Part shown: piece by piece, positions 41,210 to 50,135 of the stretch | Layout: every line of letters starts with the position of its first letter | Position numbering within the stretch: position 1 is the stretch's first letter | DNA from: Calditrichota bacterium | Lineage (GTDB): Bacteria > Calditrichota > Calditrichia > Calditrichales > Calditrichaceae | Direction of reading: 5' to 3' | NCBI GenBank assembly: GCA_024278755.1 | Contig: JAJRSO010000038.1 | Location: 1-64,000 of the forward strand | Length of the DNA: 64,000 nucleotides | Made by a program: the position numbers and the translations under genes | Notes under the pieces: generated by a model | Database searches by the model: none | What the model saw: the letters and a program-made list of their open reading frames with translations, nothing else | Told to the model about the DNA's origin: nothing

Positions 41210-42385
41210 ATGACTAAAGCGATACTTTTAATTTTAACGCTCGCCGTGTCTCTTTTTGCCTATGATTTTAAAGTAACCGTAAAATGGGATGAGATGGCTG
41301 TAAATGGCGAAGCTGAAGCGATTTTACAGTACTACCACGATGGCCATATAGAAGCCGTTCGGGGTAATATGAACAAACCCTCTACCGATGGAAATGTACG
41401 GGTAAATAAAACATTCTCCGGCGGCTCACAGGAATTTATCATTGAGCATGCGGCCGGAAAACTATTCAATATTTGGGTTGTAAATGCCCTGATGGATGAA
41501 GATTTTGCCGGTGACGAAGATTATTTGATGCTTTCGGAATCGAAAGCGGTTGTCTGGGTGGAGGATAATGTAAACCAACAGACTTATCAGGTGGCGATTC
41601 CTGAAAAGCCCCCTGGTCTTGCTTTTCGCGGAGGCGCTATTGTCGATGCGGTTTTTTATTCCTTTGCGGAAATGTTTAAAACACAACGTCTGTACAAAGT
41701 GGAAATGGTACATGCCTTAACCGGGGAAAAACTGGCCGGTGTAAATATTGTTATAAAAAATAAGGCCACAGGGGAAACGGTGGCTATGGGCCAAACCGAT
41801 GCTAACGGCATCTTTAGTCAAAAGATGGATTATGGCAGCTACGATGTCTTGTTTACCAAAAAAGGCTTTTTATCGGGCAAACATGAATTTAAAATGGATA
41901 TTACAGAACTGCCGGTACGAATGAATTTTGCTCTGACTCCGGAGGTAAAAGAATATAGAATTGTTTTAACTTGGGGCGCTTTTCCAAAAGATTTGGATGC
42001 GCATCTTGCAGGACCTAATCCGGACGGAGGCAATTTTCATATTTGGTGGCGTAACAAAACAATGATTGGCGGTCGTAATTTTCTTGATGTGGATGATCAA
42101 AACGCCTATGGGCCGGAAACCATAACTATTTACAAGCCGGCGAAAGGAACATACCATTATGCCGTGCATAATTTCAGCGGACGGGGGCGGCGTGGGAAAA
42201 AAGATTTGTCTTTTAGCGGTGCGCATGTGGATGTGTATGCCAACGGACGGCTAATGGCCGACTATGATATTCCCATGGGGCAAAAGGGAAATGTATGGTA
42301 TGTGTTTGATATCCTGGCGGATCAAAGCATTGTAACACGGAACCGTATGTATGATTCGGTACAGAGCGCTTCTGTTATTCGTTAA
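41210..42385 (+). CDS. Exported protein with regulatory-like and DUF2135/YfaP-like domains
   Basis: The start is placed at ATG 41210 because AAAGGAAAT precedes it; ATG 41195 adds five residues. Length is 391 aa, with signal peptide MTKAILLILTLAVSLFAYDF. The middle (about 165-240) is a carboxypeptidase-regulatory-like sandwich (LTGEKLAGVNIVIKNKATGE, GQTDANGIFSQKMDYGSYDV). The C-terminal part (about 245-365) matches the YfaP/DUF2135 pattern with LTWGAFPKDLDAHLAGP, DVDDQNAYGPETI and GTYHYAVHNFSG. These are secreted adhesin-like folds. Function unknown. In line with the LPP20 genes on both sides. Confidence 0.72.
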   Translation: MTKAILLILTLAVSLFAYDFKVTVKWDEMAVNGEAEAILQYYHDGHIEAVRGNMNKPSTDGNVRVNKTFSGGSQEFIIEHAAGKLFNIWVVNALMDEDFAGDEDYLMLSESKAVVWVEDNVNQQTYQVAIPEKPPGLAFRGGAIVDAVFYSFAEMFKTQRLYKVEMVHALTGEKLAGVNIVIKNKATGETVAMGQTDANGIFSQKMDYGSYDVLFTKKGFLSGKHEFKMDITELPVRMNFALTPEVKEYRIVLTWGAFPKDLDAHLAGPNPDGGNFHIWWRNKTMIGGRNFLDVDDQNAYGPETITIYKPAKGTYHYAVHNFSGRGRRGKKDLSFSGAHVDVYANGRLMADYDIPMGQKGNVWYVFDILADQSIVTRNRMYDSVQSASVIR

Positions 42386-42627
42386 ATCATATGTTGTAAA
42401 CATTGCTGTCCAAATTAAACTGAGTTAAGGATAGAAATGTATTTTTGATGCCGCAAAGCTCTAATCTCCCTTAATAAGGGACGGGCTGTTTTGTAACATG
42501 AATAATCTTGCGAAACACTCCCCTTATTTTCCCCTTGATAGGGAAAGGTTCTATCTGTCTTTATTGAAACATAAGATTATTATTTTGGACGGATTTATTA
42601 TGTAATTATTCAGACGGGAGACTTGAG

Positions 42628-44091
42628 ATGCATTCTTTCTATAAATACCTGCTGTTTGTAATACCGGTAGTGCTGTTCACGACATCGATGCTGTATGCGC
42701 AGGATGATTTCCAGAAATGGCTGGAGAGGGATCAGAAACAATTCAAAACGTTTCTGTCTGAAGAAGACAAGGCCTTTTCCGACTTTTTAAAACAGGAATG
42801 GGAATCATTCAATTCTGCAAAGGGAACCAAACGGGATCAGGCGCCGAAACCGATAACGCTTCCCGCGGTAAAAGAAAAGCTTATTGCCGAACCGGAGGTG
42901 AAACCGCAACCGCTTAAAAAACTGCCCGAAATTCCCAAAACGCCGGTTGTTAAAAAAAAACCGGTGCCGCAACCGGTAGTGCATCCCAAAATGGAACGGT
43001 TCTCATTTAGTTTTTATGGCGTTCCGCTGCAACTTGATTACAAAAAAGATTTTACTTTAAGCATTTCCGGGCAAATTAATAATAAAATAATTAGTCGGTC
43101 CTGGGAAAGCATGAGCGGTAGCGCAACGTATAAAGATTTGGTTAGGCAACTTACTGCGTTACGCAAAGATATGGCTCTTAATGACTGGGGTTGGATTCAG
43201 ATGGTTCAAAGCTTTGCCAGGCAGCTTTTACCGGAATCCGAAAACAAACAGGTCCTTCTGATCTGGTTTGTTTTAAATAAATCCGGTTATGATGTGCGCA
43301 CCGCATACAGCCATAATACCATCTATTTATTGTTTCCATCAACCACTAGTATTTATGAAAACAGCTACATAACCATCGACGGGGTTAGATACTATTTTCT
43401 TAAAACGGTTAATTCGGATTTTCAACTGGATAAAAAAGTATACACGTATAAAAAGACCTATAAAAATGACAATAAAAAGGTTAGTCTGAGTGTTAGCCGC
43501 ACTCCGCGTTTAACCAATGAAATCCTGCACAGAAACCTTACTTTCAAATTTCGCGGAAGCCCTTATTCCATTCCCGTGCAATACGAAAAAGATGTCGTCA
43601 CTTTTTTTAAAGCCTACCCGCAGACACAGCTAAAAATATATTTTGACGCCCCAATGTCTGCCGAGGCAAATTCTTCTCTTTTAAATGCACTTCGGCCCTA
43701 TGTGGAAAATAAATCGGAACTGGAAGCGGTAAATTTTTTACTGCGTTTTGTCCAAACGTCTTTTTCCTATCAAACCGATGACCGGCAATTTGGTCGTGAA
43801 AAATACCTGATGCCAGAGGAGACGATTTTTTATCCCAATTCCGATTGCGAAGACCGCGCCATTTTGTTTGCTTATCTGGTGAAACATCTTTTGGGACTGC
43901 CGATAGTGGGTTTGGACTATCCGGGGCATATCGCTACGGCCATTTCTTTCGGTTCGCCGGGGCCGGGTAAAAATGTTTCATTTAATGGCATGGGCTTTAC
44001 CGTATGCGATCCTACGTATATCAATGCCGATGCCGGAATGGTAATGCCTCAGTACCGCAATGTGGCGCCGAAAATTATAAATTTATATTAA
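42628..44091 (+). CDS. Exported transglutaminase/cysteine-peptidase-fold protein with hendecad repeats
   Basis: 487 aa with a signal peptide (ending SMLYAQ). Residues 28-61 form an 11-residue repeat with Phe at 28, 39, 50 and 61 (FQKWLERDQKQ, FKTFLSEEDKA, FSDFLKQEWES). A Pro-Lys-rich linker follows (about 72-122). The C-terminal half has the transglutaminase-like triad: Cys in NSDCEDRAILFAYL, His in YPGHIATAI and Asp in CDPTYINADAG. Such proteins can crosslink, cleave or amidate peptides. The substrate is unknown. The hendecad module recurs in the FecR protein encoded next, which suggests the two proteins assemble together. Confidence 0.7.
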   Translation: MHSFYKYLLFVIPVVLFTTSMLYAQDDFQKWLERDQKQFKTFLSEEDKAFSDFLKQEWESFNSAKGTKRDQAPKPITLPAVKEKLIAEPEVKPQPLKKLPEIPKTPVVKKKPVPQPVVHPKMERFSFSFYGVPLQLDYKKDFTLSISGQINNKIISRSWESMSGSATYKDLVRQLTALRKDMALNDWGWIQMVQSFARQLLPESENKQVLLIWFVLNKSGYDVRTAYSHNTIYLLFPSTTSIYENSYITIDGVRYYFLKTVNSDFQLDKKVYTYKKTYKNDNKKVSLSVSRTPRLTNEILHRNLTFKFRGSPYSIPVQYEKDVVTFFKAYPQTQLKIYFDAPMSAEANSSLLNALRPYVENKSELEAVNFLLRFVQTSFSYQTDDRQFGREKYLMPEETIFYPNSDCEDRAILFAYLVKHLLGLPIVGLDYPGHIATAISFGSPGPGKNVSFNGMGFTVCDPTYINADAGMVMPQYRNVAPKIINLY

Positions 44092-44131
44092 ATACGGCAG
44101 TTTGTATTTTTGATATGGAGGAGAAAAAACA

Positions 44132-44923
44132 ATGAAATCTTTATTAATGGCTATAGTTATTTGGGCCGCCGCTATTCCTGTTACTGCCCAAAAACAAAAT
44201 ACGATTGGTAAAATATCATTTTCCATCGGAGATAATCATATTCAGAACCGGGGCAGCGTAAAGTGGAATAAGGTGCGCTTTTTCATACCCATAAACGAAT
44301 TTGACAAGGTAAAAACCTCTAAAAATTCCAGGTGCGAGGTAACCTTTCAGACAAAAAAAGTAATGCGTATCGGCGCCAATTCCACCGCCGAACTCACCCG
44401 TGATAAAGAGGGGGTTGAAGAGGTGAAAATGTCGCGGGGCCTGGCTTGGTTAAGTATATTTCTGCCGAAGGGTAAAACAAAACTAAGAGTACGTACTCCC
44501 TCGTCCGTATGCGCTATCCGCGGAACGGTTTATCGGTTAAACTGCGACAGCATTCAGACAACATACCGCTGCTATAAGGGAACCATTCAGGTAACGCCTT
44601 TTAAAAAAGATGGTAAAACGCCGGCGGATTCCAGTTTTTATATCAATTCCGGAGAAGAACTTATTGTTGTATCGGATTTTGAAGAATACAAAAAAATGCA
44701 GGAAAAAGAGATTAAAGATTTTGAACAAAAAGAGATGGACGATTTTGAAAAATTCATGCAAAAAGATCAGCAGGCCTTTGATGAGATGGTACAATCGGAT
44801 TTAAAAGAGTTTAAAGAGATGAGTGATTTTAGTTTTAAACACACCGCATTCGATAAAGATAAAGACGGTCAATCCGACTGGGTGAAATGGAATACAGAGC
44901 GCGATAAACTCATAAGTGAGTAG
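44132..44923 (+). CDS. FecR-domain exported protein with hendecad repeats
   Basis: 263 aa with signal peptide MKSLLMAIVIWAAAIPVTAQ. A FecR-like domain spans about 55-160: FDKVKTSKNSRCEVTF, MRIGANSTAELTRDKEG, VRTPSSVCAIRGTVYRL and CYKGTIQVTPF. The C-terminal part has phenylalanines at 205, 216 and 227 (FEKFMQKDQQA, FDEMVQSDLKE), the same 11-residue unit as in the preceding protein. It finishes with an acidic DKDKDGQSDW segment that could bind calcium. It has no sigma/anti-sigma partner and no membrane helix after the signal, so it is not a classical FecR regulator. GGAGG precedes ATG 44132. Confidence 0.75.
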   Translation: MKSLLMAIVIWAAAIPVTAQKQNTIGKISFSIGDNHIQNRGSVKWNKVRFFIPINEFDKVKTSKNSRCEVTFQTKKVMRIGANSTAELTRDKEGVEEVKMSRGLAWLSIFLPKGKTKLRVRTPSSVCAIRGTVYRLNCDSIQTTYRCYKGTIQVTPFKKDGKTPADSSFYINSGEELIVVSDFEEYKKMQEKEIKDFEQKEMDDFEKFMQKDQQAFDEMVQSDLKEFKEMSDFSFKHTAFDKDKDGQSDWVKWNTERDKLISE

Positions 44924-44930
44924 GTGGAAG

Positions 44931-45332
44931 ATGTTACATGAAAAACTTATAATTTTGGCTTTGTTGTTCGTTTCTTTGTCCTGTTCAAAGAAAGAGCCTA
45001 AAGATCAACTACCGAAAAACGCTGATAGCCTGAGTAACGTGCAGCAAGATGTTCTTGTTCCGGCTGATGCTCCCGCCTGGTACACCGCCAAACCCGAAAC
45101 GCGTGGTTTTATGTATGGCCGGGGAATGGCCCGTTCCCGAAGGGTGAATATTGCCCGGGATAAAGCGATTTTAAAAGCGCAGGCAGAACTTGCTGTACTG
45201 CTAAAGACAGATTCCACACTTACCGTACCGGTCGAACTGAAGGGAACGGCGATAAAAGAGCAGCTACAAATTAGAGAAGGTAAGCAGTGGCGGGTTTATG
45301 TTTTACTCGAAACGCCTGTCCCTGCGGAATAG
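44931..45332 (+). CDS. Small LPP20-family lipoprotein
   Basis: About 133 aa from ATG 44931, with AGGTGG just before; a GTG at 44916 overlaps the FecR-gene stop. Lipobox VSLSC. The core signature is APAWYTAKPETRGFMYGRGM followed by NIARDKAILKAQAELAVLL, a minimal LPP20 domain. It closes the second envelope operon and lies 5 bases before the dehydrogenase gene. Confidence 0.75.
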   Translation: MLHEKLIILALLFVSLSCSKKEPKDQLPKNADSLSNVQQDVLVPADAPAWYTAKPETRGFMYGRGMARSRRVNIARDKAILKAQAELAVLLKTDSTLTVPVELKGTAIKEQLQIREGKQWRVYVLLETPVPAE

Positions 45333-45337
45333 AATAA

Positions 45338-46477
45338 ATGAATATAATCGTACTCGGCGCCGGTTTAGTCGGCACGCCCATCGCATTGGATTTAGCACGG
45401 GACAAAAATTTAAAGATTACCCTGGTAGATAAAAGCGAACAAGCTCTGGAAAGAGCCCGGCGGGAGCCGCGCATTCAGACCAGAATACAAGATTTATCCG
45501 ATGCCGCTGAGGTGGTAAAACTCGTAAAACCGTTTGATTTTGTTATGAGCGCTGTACCAGGATTTATCGGGTATCGTACTTTAGAGGCGGTGATTGACGC
45601 CGGGCGGAATGTGGTGGATATCGCTTTTTTTCCCGAGGATCCTTTTAAATTGCATGAAAAAGCAATTAATAAGAATGTAACGGCCATAGTCGATTGTGGC
45701 GTTGCGCCGGGAATGAGCCATATCCTTACCGGTTATACGCAACAACTTTTGGATAGCGTACGGAAAGTGCGCATTTATGTTGGCGGCTTGCCAATTGTGC
45801 GTAACTGGCCGTATGAATATAAAGCCGTCTTTTCTCCTCTTGATGTAATTGAAGAGTATACCCGTCCTGCCCGAATAGTTGAGAACGGAAAAATCGTTTT
45901 TAAGCAGGCTCTGTCAGATGCGGAATATTTGGATTTTCCTCAAATCGGCACGCTGGAGGCGTTTAACAGCGATGGATTACGTACGTTAACCGAAACTATC
46001 AACGCACCTGATATGTGTGAAAAAACACTTCGGTATCCTGGACATATTCAATTAATGCGGGTTCTGCGTCATAGTGGTTTTTTCTCTAAAGAAGAAATAG
46101 ATATAAACGGAAATACCGTAATTCCTCTGGATGTAACCGCAAAACTGCTCCGGAAAGATTGGAAATTGAATCCCGGAGAGCAGGATCTGACCGTAATGAA
46201 AGTTGAAGTGGAAGGTCAAAAAGAAGGCGAAAATCTTTGCTATACTTTTGATTTACTGGATTATTTTGATGAACAATCGAATATCCACTCTATGGCCAGA
46301 ACGACCGGATATACTGCGTCAGTGGTTGCAAGGCTGGCCATGCAGGGCGAAATTGAGGAAAAGGGAATAGTCGTGCCCGAGTATCTTGGTAAATACCCGA
46401 AAATTGTACGGCAGATTTTAAAAGGACTAAAAGAGCGCGGTGTGGTTTACAAAGAAAAAATGGAGAAAAGGGGTTAA
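45338..46477 (+). CDS. Saccharopine dehydrogenase-family oxidoreductase
   Basis: 379 aa cytoplasmic enzyme. The N-terminal Rossmann motif is VLGAGLVGTPIALDL, with an acidic residue ending strand 2 (LVDKSE), suggesting NAD. DCGVAPGMSHILTGY and KTLRYPGHIQLMR are signatures of the saccharopine/lysine dehydrogenase group. Length and layout match the lysine 6-dehydrogenase-like subgroup rather than the bifunctional eukaryotic enzyme. The substrate is probably an amino acid such as lysine or a carboxylated amine. It follows the last LPP20 gene closely, but the functional link is unclear. Confidence 0.85.
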   Translation: MNIIVLGAGLVGTPIALDLARDKNLKITLVDKSEQALERARREPRIQTRIQDLSDAAEVVKLVKPFDFVMSAVPGFIGYRTLEAVIDAGRNVVDIAFFPEDPFKLHEKAINKNVTAIVDCGVAPGMSHILTGYTQQLLDSVRKVRIYVGGLPIVRNWPYEYKAVFSPLDVIEEYTRPARIVENGKIVFKQALSDAEYLDFPQIGTLEAFNSDGLRTLTETINAPDMCEKTLRYPGHIQLMRVLRHSGFFSKEEIDINGNTVIPLDVTAKLLRKDWKLNPGEQDLTVMKVEVEGQKEGENLCYTFDLLDYFDEQSNIHSMARTTGYTASVVARLAMQGEIEEKGIVVPEYLGKYPKIVRQILKGLKERGVVYKEKMEKRG

Positions 46478-46832
46478 TTTTTTCTTTGTAACAAACGGTC
46501 GCTACCGTTCTAGAAAATTCCATATCGGCGCGATGCTTTTTATATAGTTCATTCTTGTTCTGTCTTTGTTTACCCAAATTTTTATAGTGAATTTGGGTAA
46601 GTACAAAAAGCAAGGTCAAATCGTGTTCACTCTTGCTCACACCGAGCTTAATTATACATCAAATATAAAAATCTGAACATCTCCGGATGGCGTGTAAATG
46701 TTTGACATTTAAATTATTGTTTCTTTGAGACCTCTTTGATTTTTGTTGAATGAGTTTTAGAATTTTAATTATCCTTGCTTTTAACGTTTCCTATTTTTAT
46801 CTTAAGGGTGTACGAACGTAACAGGGAGAAAT
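46478..46832. other. Intergenic region with repeat end
   Basis: No gene in 355 bases. ATTTTTATAGTGAATTTGGG near 46575 is the same sequence that ends repeat copy B, standing here without the rest of the repeat. ACAGGGAGAAAT supplies the ribosome-binding site of the small gene that follows. Confidence 0.45.
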
Positions 46833-47024
46833 ATGATGCAATCGAAAAGAATTAAGGAAGACAGTTTTACGGAGTCGTTGTTTTTCTCGGATTCTGAACG
46901 GGAGCATTTTGAGGAACGGGCTGCCATTTTGGAATATGAAGCCGGAATGGAAAGAAAGGAAGCGGAGCGCCGAGCGTTGGAGAGTGTGATCGGAGCCCGG
47001 GTAAATTTACGCTGCGCGGTTTAA
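46833..47024 (+). CDS. Small acidic helical protein
   Basis: 63 aa (two adjacent ATGs at 46833 and 46836) behind AGGGAG. The central phrase FEERAAILEYEAGMERKEAERRALE is one long helix-turn-helix and resembles a short motif found at the ends of some phage- or plasmid-linked proteins in other bacteria. No enzymatic residues. It converges on the NtrC-type gene with no intergenic base (47024/47025), so transcripts must overlap. Function unknown. Confidence 0.5.
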   Translation: MMQSKRIKEDSFTESLFFSDSEREHFEERAAILEYEAGMERKEAERRALESVIGARVNLRCAV

Positions 47025-48389
47025 TCAGGTTGCCGGCATACTTCCTTTCTGGATTTTTAAGTATTGCAGTTTCGTTAGCAGAATCTCTTCGGCCAAACCG
47101 GCCTGTTTTGCCGTTTTACGCAGGTTCCAGTTATTTTGATTGAGAAGATTTAAAAAATAGAGTTTTTCAAATTCCATAAGCGCCGTATCGTACGTATTGC
47201 TTAAGACTTCAGATTCAATGGTTCTGTCCATTTGCAGAGCTGTGGCGGCCGTACCGTAATCAATGACATTGTTTTGAGAAAAAACAACCATACGATAAAT
47301 GGCCGATTTTAATTGCCTTACATTTCCCGGCCAGGCCGCATTTGTAATGATGGCTAATGCTTCGTCGCTGAAATGGGTGATATTACGGCCAAATTTCTGG
47401 CAGGCATTTACTAAGAATAATTCGGCCAGGGGGATTATATCTTCCTGCCTGTTCCGAAGCGGTTGAATATGCAAATTAACCACATTGAGTCGGTAAAAAA
47501 GGTCTTCACGAAATCGTCCGTTTTTTATTTCACTCTGTACATCTTTATTTGTTGCAGAAATAATACGCAAATCCGACTGAATCTCTTTGGTCCCTCCCAG
47601 CATTGTATACGTGCCATCGTGTAAAAAACGCAATAATTTGGCTTGTGAGGCAACAGGAAGGTCGGTGATTTCGTCCAAAAATAAAGTCCCGCCTTCGGCT
47701 TTGGCAATGAAACCTTCCTGACGTTCGTGAGCGCCGGTAAAGGCGCCTTTTTCATGGCCAAATAATTCGCTTTCGATAAGCTGTTCGGGAATAGCGCAAC
47801 AATTTACGGCGATAAAGGGGCCCGCTTCACGTTTACTTTGAAAATGGATAATTTTAGCCAACAGGTCTTTTCCAACGCCGCTCTCTCCATGAATAAAGAC
47901 CTTTGCGTCGGTGGGTGCCGCCTGTTGCACTTCGCGGATAATATTGACCATAGCGGGGCTTTTTCCCACCAGTGGAAATTCCCGGCTTATTTCGTTAAGC
48001 AGGGACTGGTTGGCCTGTGTTAAACGATTTTTTTCAAGGGCGCGGCGAATGGTAATACGCAGCCTGTCCACATCCAGCGGCTTTTCTAAAAAATCATACG
48101 CACCGATTTTTGTGGCTGATACTGCTGTCTGGAGCGTAGAAGAACCAGAGATCATTAGAATCGGAAGTTGTGGTTTTTTTTCGATGACCTGTTTTAAAAT
48201 ATCCAAACCGTTTTGGCTTTGGTTAAGCACCACATCAAGGAGTAATAAATCCCAGCTTTCAAAAATTGCCCGATGTAATCCCTTTTCGGCGTTGGTTTCA
48301 TATTCCAACGGTATCCGGTATAAGGAAAGCGCTTTTTGAACCTGTTCACAATAATTTTTCTGATCGTCGATTAAAAGTATTCGTTCCAT
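47025..48389 (-). CDS. NtrC-family sigma54-dependent response regulator
   Basis: 454 aa. The receiver domain has acidic residues at 8-9, phospho-acceptor Asp52 (LLLDVVLN) and the conserved lysine in DFLEKPLD. The AAA+ domain (about 140-370) has Walker A GESGVGKD (168-175), GAFTGA (215-220, the loop that contacts sigma54) and Walker B GGTLFLDE (233-240). A C-terminal Fis-type helix-turn-helix follows (about 415-450, NWNLRKTAKQAGLAEE). It activates sigma54 promoters; two such promoters are visible in this window. It begins 4 bases after the kinase-like gene, its presumed partner. Confidence 0.95.
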   Translation of the reverse strand: MERILLIDDQKNYCEQVQKALSLYRIPLEYETNAEKGLHRAIFESWDLLLLDVVLNQSQNGLDILKQVIEKKPQLPILMISGSSTLQTAVSATKIGAYDFLEKPLDVDRLRITIRRALEKNRLTQANQSLLNEISREFPLVGKSPAMVNIIREVQQAAPTDAKVFIHGESGVGKDLLAKIIHFQSKREAGPFIAVNCCAIPEQLIESELFGHEKGAFTGAHERQEGFIAKAEGGTLFLDEITDLPVASQAKLLRFLHDGTYTMLGGTKEIQSDLRIISATNKDVQSEIKNGRFREDLFYRLNVVNLHIQPLRNRQEDIIPLAELFLVNACQKFGRNITHFSDEALAIITNAAWPGNVRQLKSAIYRMVVFSQNNVIDYGTAATALQMDRTIESEVLSNTYDTALMEFEKLYFLNLLNQNNWNLRKTAKQAGLAEEILLTKLQYLKIQKGSMPAT

Positions 48390-48392
48390 TCT

Positions 48393-49202
48393 TTAATCCT
48401 TAATTCCCGTTAGTGTAAATGTCCAGTATCCGCCGTTTTGTTTTTCATAACATCCTTTTAATTCTGATTGGTGAAACAATAAAATCCGTTGCACAACGGT
48501 TAATTTCATCTTTGAAGAATCGTCCAAATCATCTGCCTTCAAAGGATCCGTATTGGCACATTCTGTTTCCAGGCCAAGATAGTTATGATTATATATTTCG
48601 CAGGTAACCATTTTTTGTTTTGGGTGGCTGCGCCTTAGTTTAAAATGTACAATTTGTTTTTGGGGCTTGCCGTACGTTAAACTAAGGAGATACGAAAAAA
48701 CGAGCCGCACTATTTGTATGTCGGATTTAAGCATGGGTAAGCCATTATCAAATCCGGTCATAAGTATTACGGCGGGATCGATATCGGATACGAAGGCTTC
48801 TGCAATATCGACAATATTTACCGGCTTAAAATGATGCATGTCTGTTCTGCAAAAAAGGATTGTTTCTTTTAGTCGTTCATTGGTCTCATCAATGGCCGTA
48901 AGAGCAGAAGTTAAAAATTCAGTTATCGAATCAGGCTGTTTTTTTGTATTTAGTTCCTGTTCGTTTAAGACAAATGATAAATTATGAAGGGCCATTGCTG
49001 TTGTGGCCAGTGGGTTTTTGGCATTATGCACCAAATGATTCAGAGTCTCTTCAAAAGATTTGTTTCGCTGCTGCATTGCTTTTAACGTCCGGCTGACTTT
49101 TCTATAACGGTAAAAAGATAAAAAAGCGATACCTGCCAAAAGTATAATCAGTATACTACATTTTAGCAATCGAATGGCTCCACGTTTGTTTTTATGATCC
49201 AA
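48393..49202 (-). CDS. Degenerate membrane-anchored histidine-kinase-like protein
   Basis: 269 aa. One transmembrane helix (about 14-31) is followed by a coiled linker and a phosphoacceptor-like helix LNHLVHNAKNPLATTAMALH with His59. The C-terminal half sits where the ATPase domain should be, but the nucleotide motifs are missing. The N-box region reads VRLVFSYLLSLTYG without asparagine, the G1 region reads EIYNHNYLGLE instead of DxGxG, and the GTGLGL region reads SSKMKLTVVQRIL. It may dimerise and receive or remove phosphate but is unlikely to bind ATP. Overlap-tight with the NtrC-type regulator. Confidence 0.75.
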   Translation of the reverse strand: MDHKNKRGAIRLLKCSILIILLAGIAFLSFYRYRKVSRTLKAMQQRNKSFEETLNHLVHNAKNPLATTAMALHNLSFVLNEQELNTKKQPDSITEFLTSALTAIDETNERLKETILFCRTDMHHFKPVNIVDIAEAFVSDIDPAVILMTGFDNGLPMLKSDIQIVRLVFSYLLSLTYGKPQKQIVHFKLRRSHPKQKMVTCEIYNHNYLGLETECANTDPLKADDLDDSSKMKLTVVQRILLFHQSELKGCYEKQNGGYWTFTLTGIKD

Positions 49203-49384
49203 TTTAGAAAAGTTTATTTACAGAAACAAACAGCAAATACATTGTAAAAAAATATCTGTAAACCGCCGGTTTAACAACAGACTAAGTTTAGATTGCCACA
49301 TTACGTCAGGTTTTGTAATTTACCAAGACGGGGGCATAATCATCTATTTGATCTAACCGGATACTTCGGGAAAGCGTTGTTATT

Positions 49385-50122
49385 ATGATGTTTGTTTTAT
49401 TGTTTTTAACCGGAATAACCGCCGGATTTATAAACGTGATGGCCGGAGGCGGTTCCACTTTAACTTTGCCGGTACTCATTTTTCTCGGTCTTGACGGCGC
49501 TCTTGCTAACGGAACCAATCGTCTGGCCATTCTGATTCAAAATATAGTGGCCGTTTACGGATTCCGGAAAAATAAATTCAGCGCTTTTAAAACCAGTGCC
49601 AAGTATGCGCTTATTACACTACCCGGAGCAGTTCTTGGCGCCTTTGCGGCCATTCAGCTGGATGATTTTTGGTTTAAAAAAATTTTAGGAGTAATAATTG
49701 TTTTTGTAATTGCAACGCTCGCTATTCCCAAACCAAAAGAAAAGAGCGGAAATGAAGAGATTACGCTGAAAAATAAGATATTCCTCTATACGTCATTGTT
49801 TGGGGCCGGGTTTTACGGTGGATTTATTCAGGCTGGCGTCGGCTTTATTCTGATGGCCATTCTTTTCTATTTTGGTAATCTAAATTTAATAAAAGTGAAC
49901 ATGCATAAAGTATTTATCGTCTTTGTTTATACTGTACCGGCCTTTTTGATTTTTGTATTCAGCGGAAATGTAGACTGGCTTTTAGGGCTCGTTTTAGCAA
50001 TGGGAAATGGTATTGGCGGTTGGATAGCCGCACGGCTTTCCGTAAAAAGAGGCGAAAAAATTATCCGTTTTGTTCTAATTATCGTTTTGATTGGAATGGC
50101 TGCTAAATTAGTCCTTTTTTAA
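49385..50122 (+). CDS. TSUP-family (TauE/SafE) membrane permease
   Basis: 245 aa, about eight transmembrane helices in two homologous halves. The hallmark N-terminal stretch is FLTGITAGFINVMAGGGSTL, and the second-half equivalent is GAGFYGGFIQAGVGFILMA. TSUP proteins move sulfite, sulfoacetate, taurine products or other organic anions. The substrate cannot be inferred. It lies 13 bases before the epimerase gene and diverges from the kinase-like gene. Confidence 0.85.
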   Translation: MMFVLLFLTGITAGFINVMAGGGSTLTLPVLIFLGLDGALANGTNRLAILIQNIVAVYGFRKNKFSAFKTSAKYALITLPGAVLGAFAAIQLDDFWFKKILGVIIVFVIATLAIPKPKEKSGNEEITLKNKIFLYTSLFGAGFYGGFIQAGVGFILMAILFYFGNLNLIKVNMHKVFIVFVYTVPAFLIFVFSGNVDWLLGLVLAMGNGIGGWIAARLSVKRGEKIIRFVLIIVLIGMAAKLVLF

Positions 50123-50135
50123 ACAGGAGAGAGGT

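Noticed and set aside
46290-46640. Minus-strand frame of 116 codons after the dehydrogenase gene
   Set aside because: Its C-terminal part is the shadow of the dehydrogenase gene, and the rest is non-coding DNA with a repeat end; no motif.
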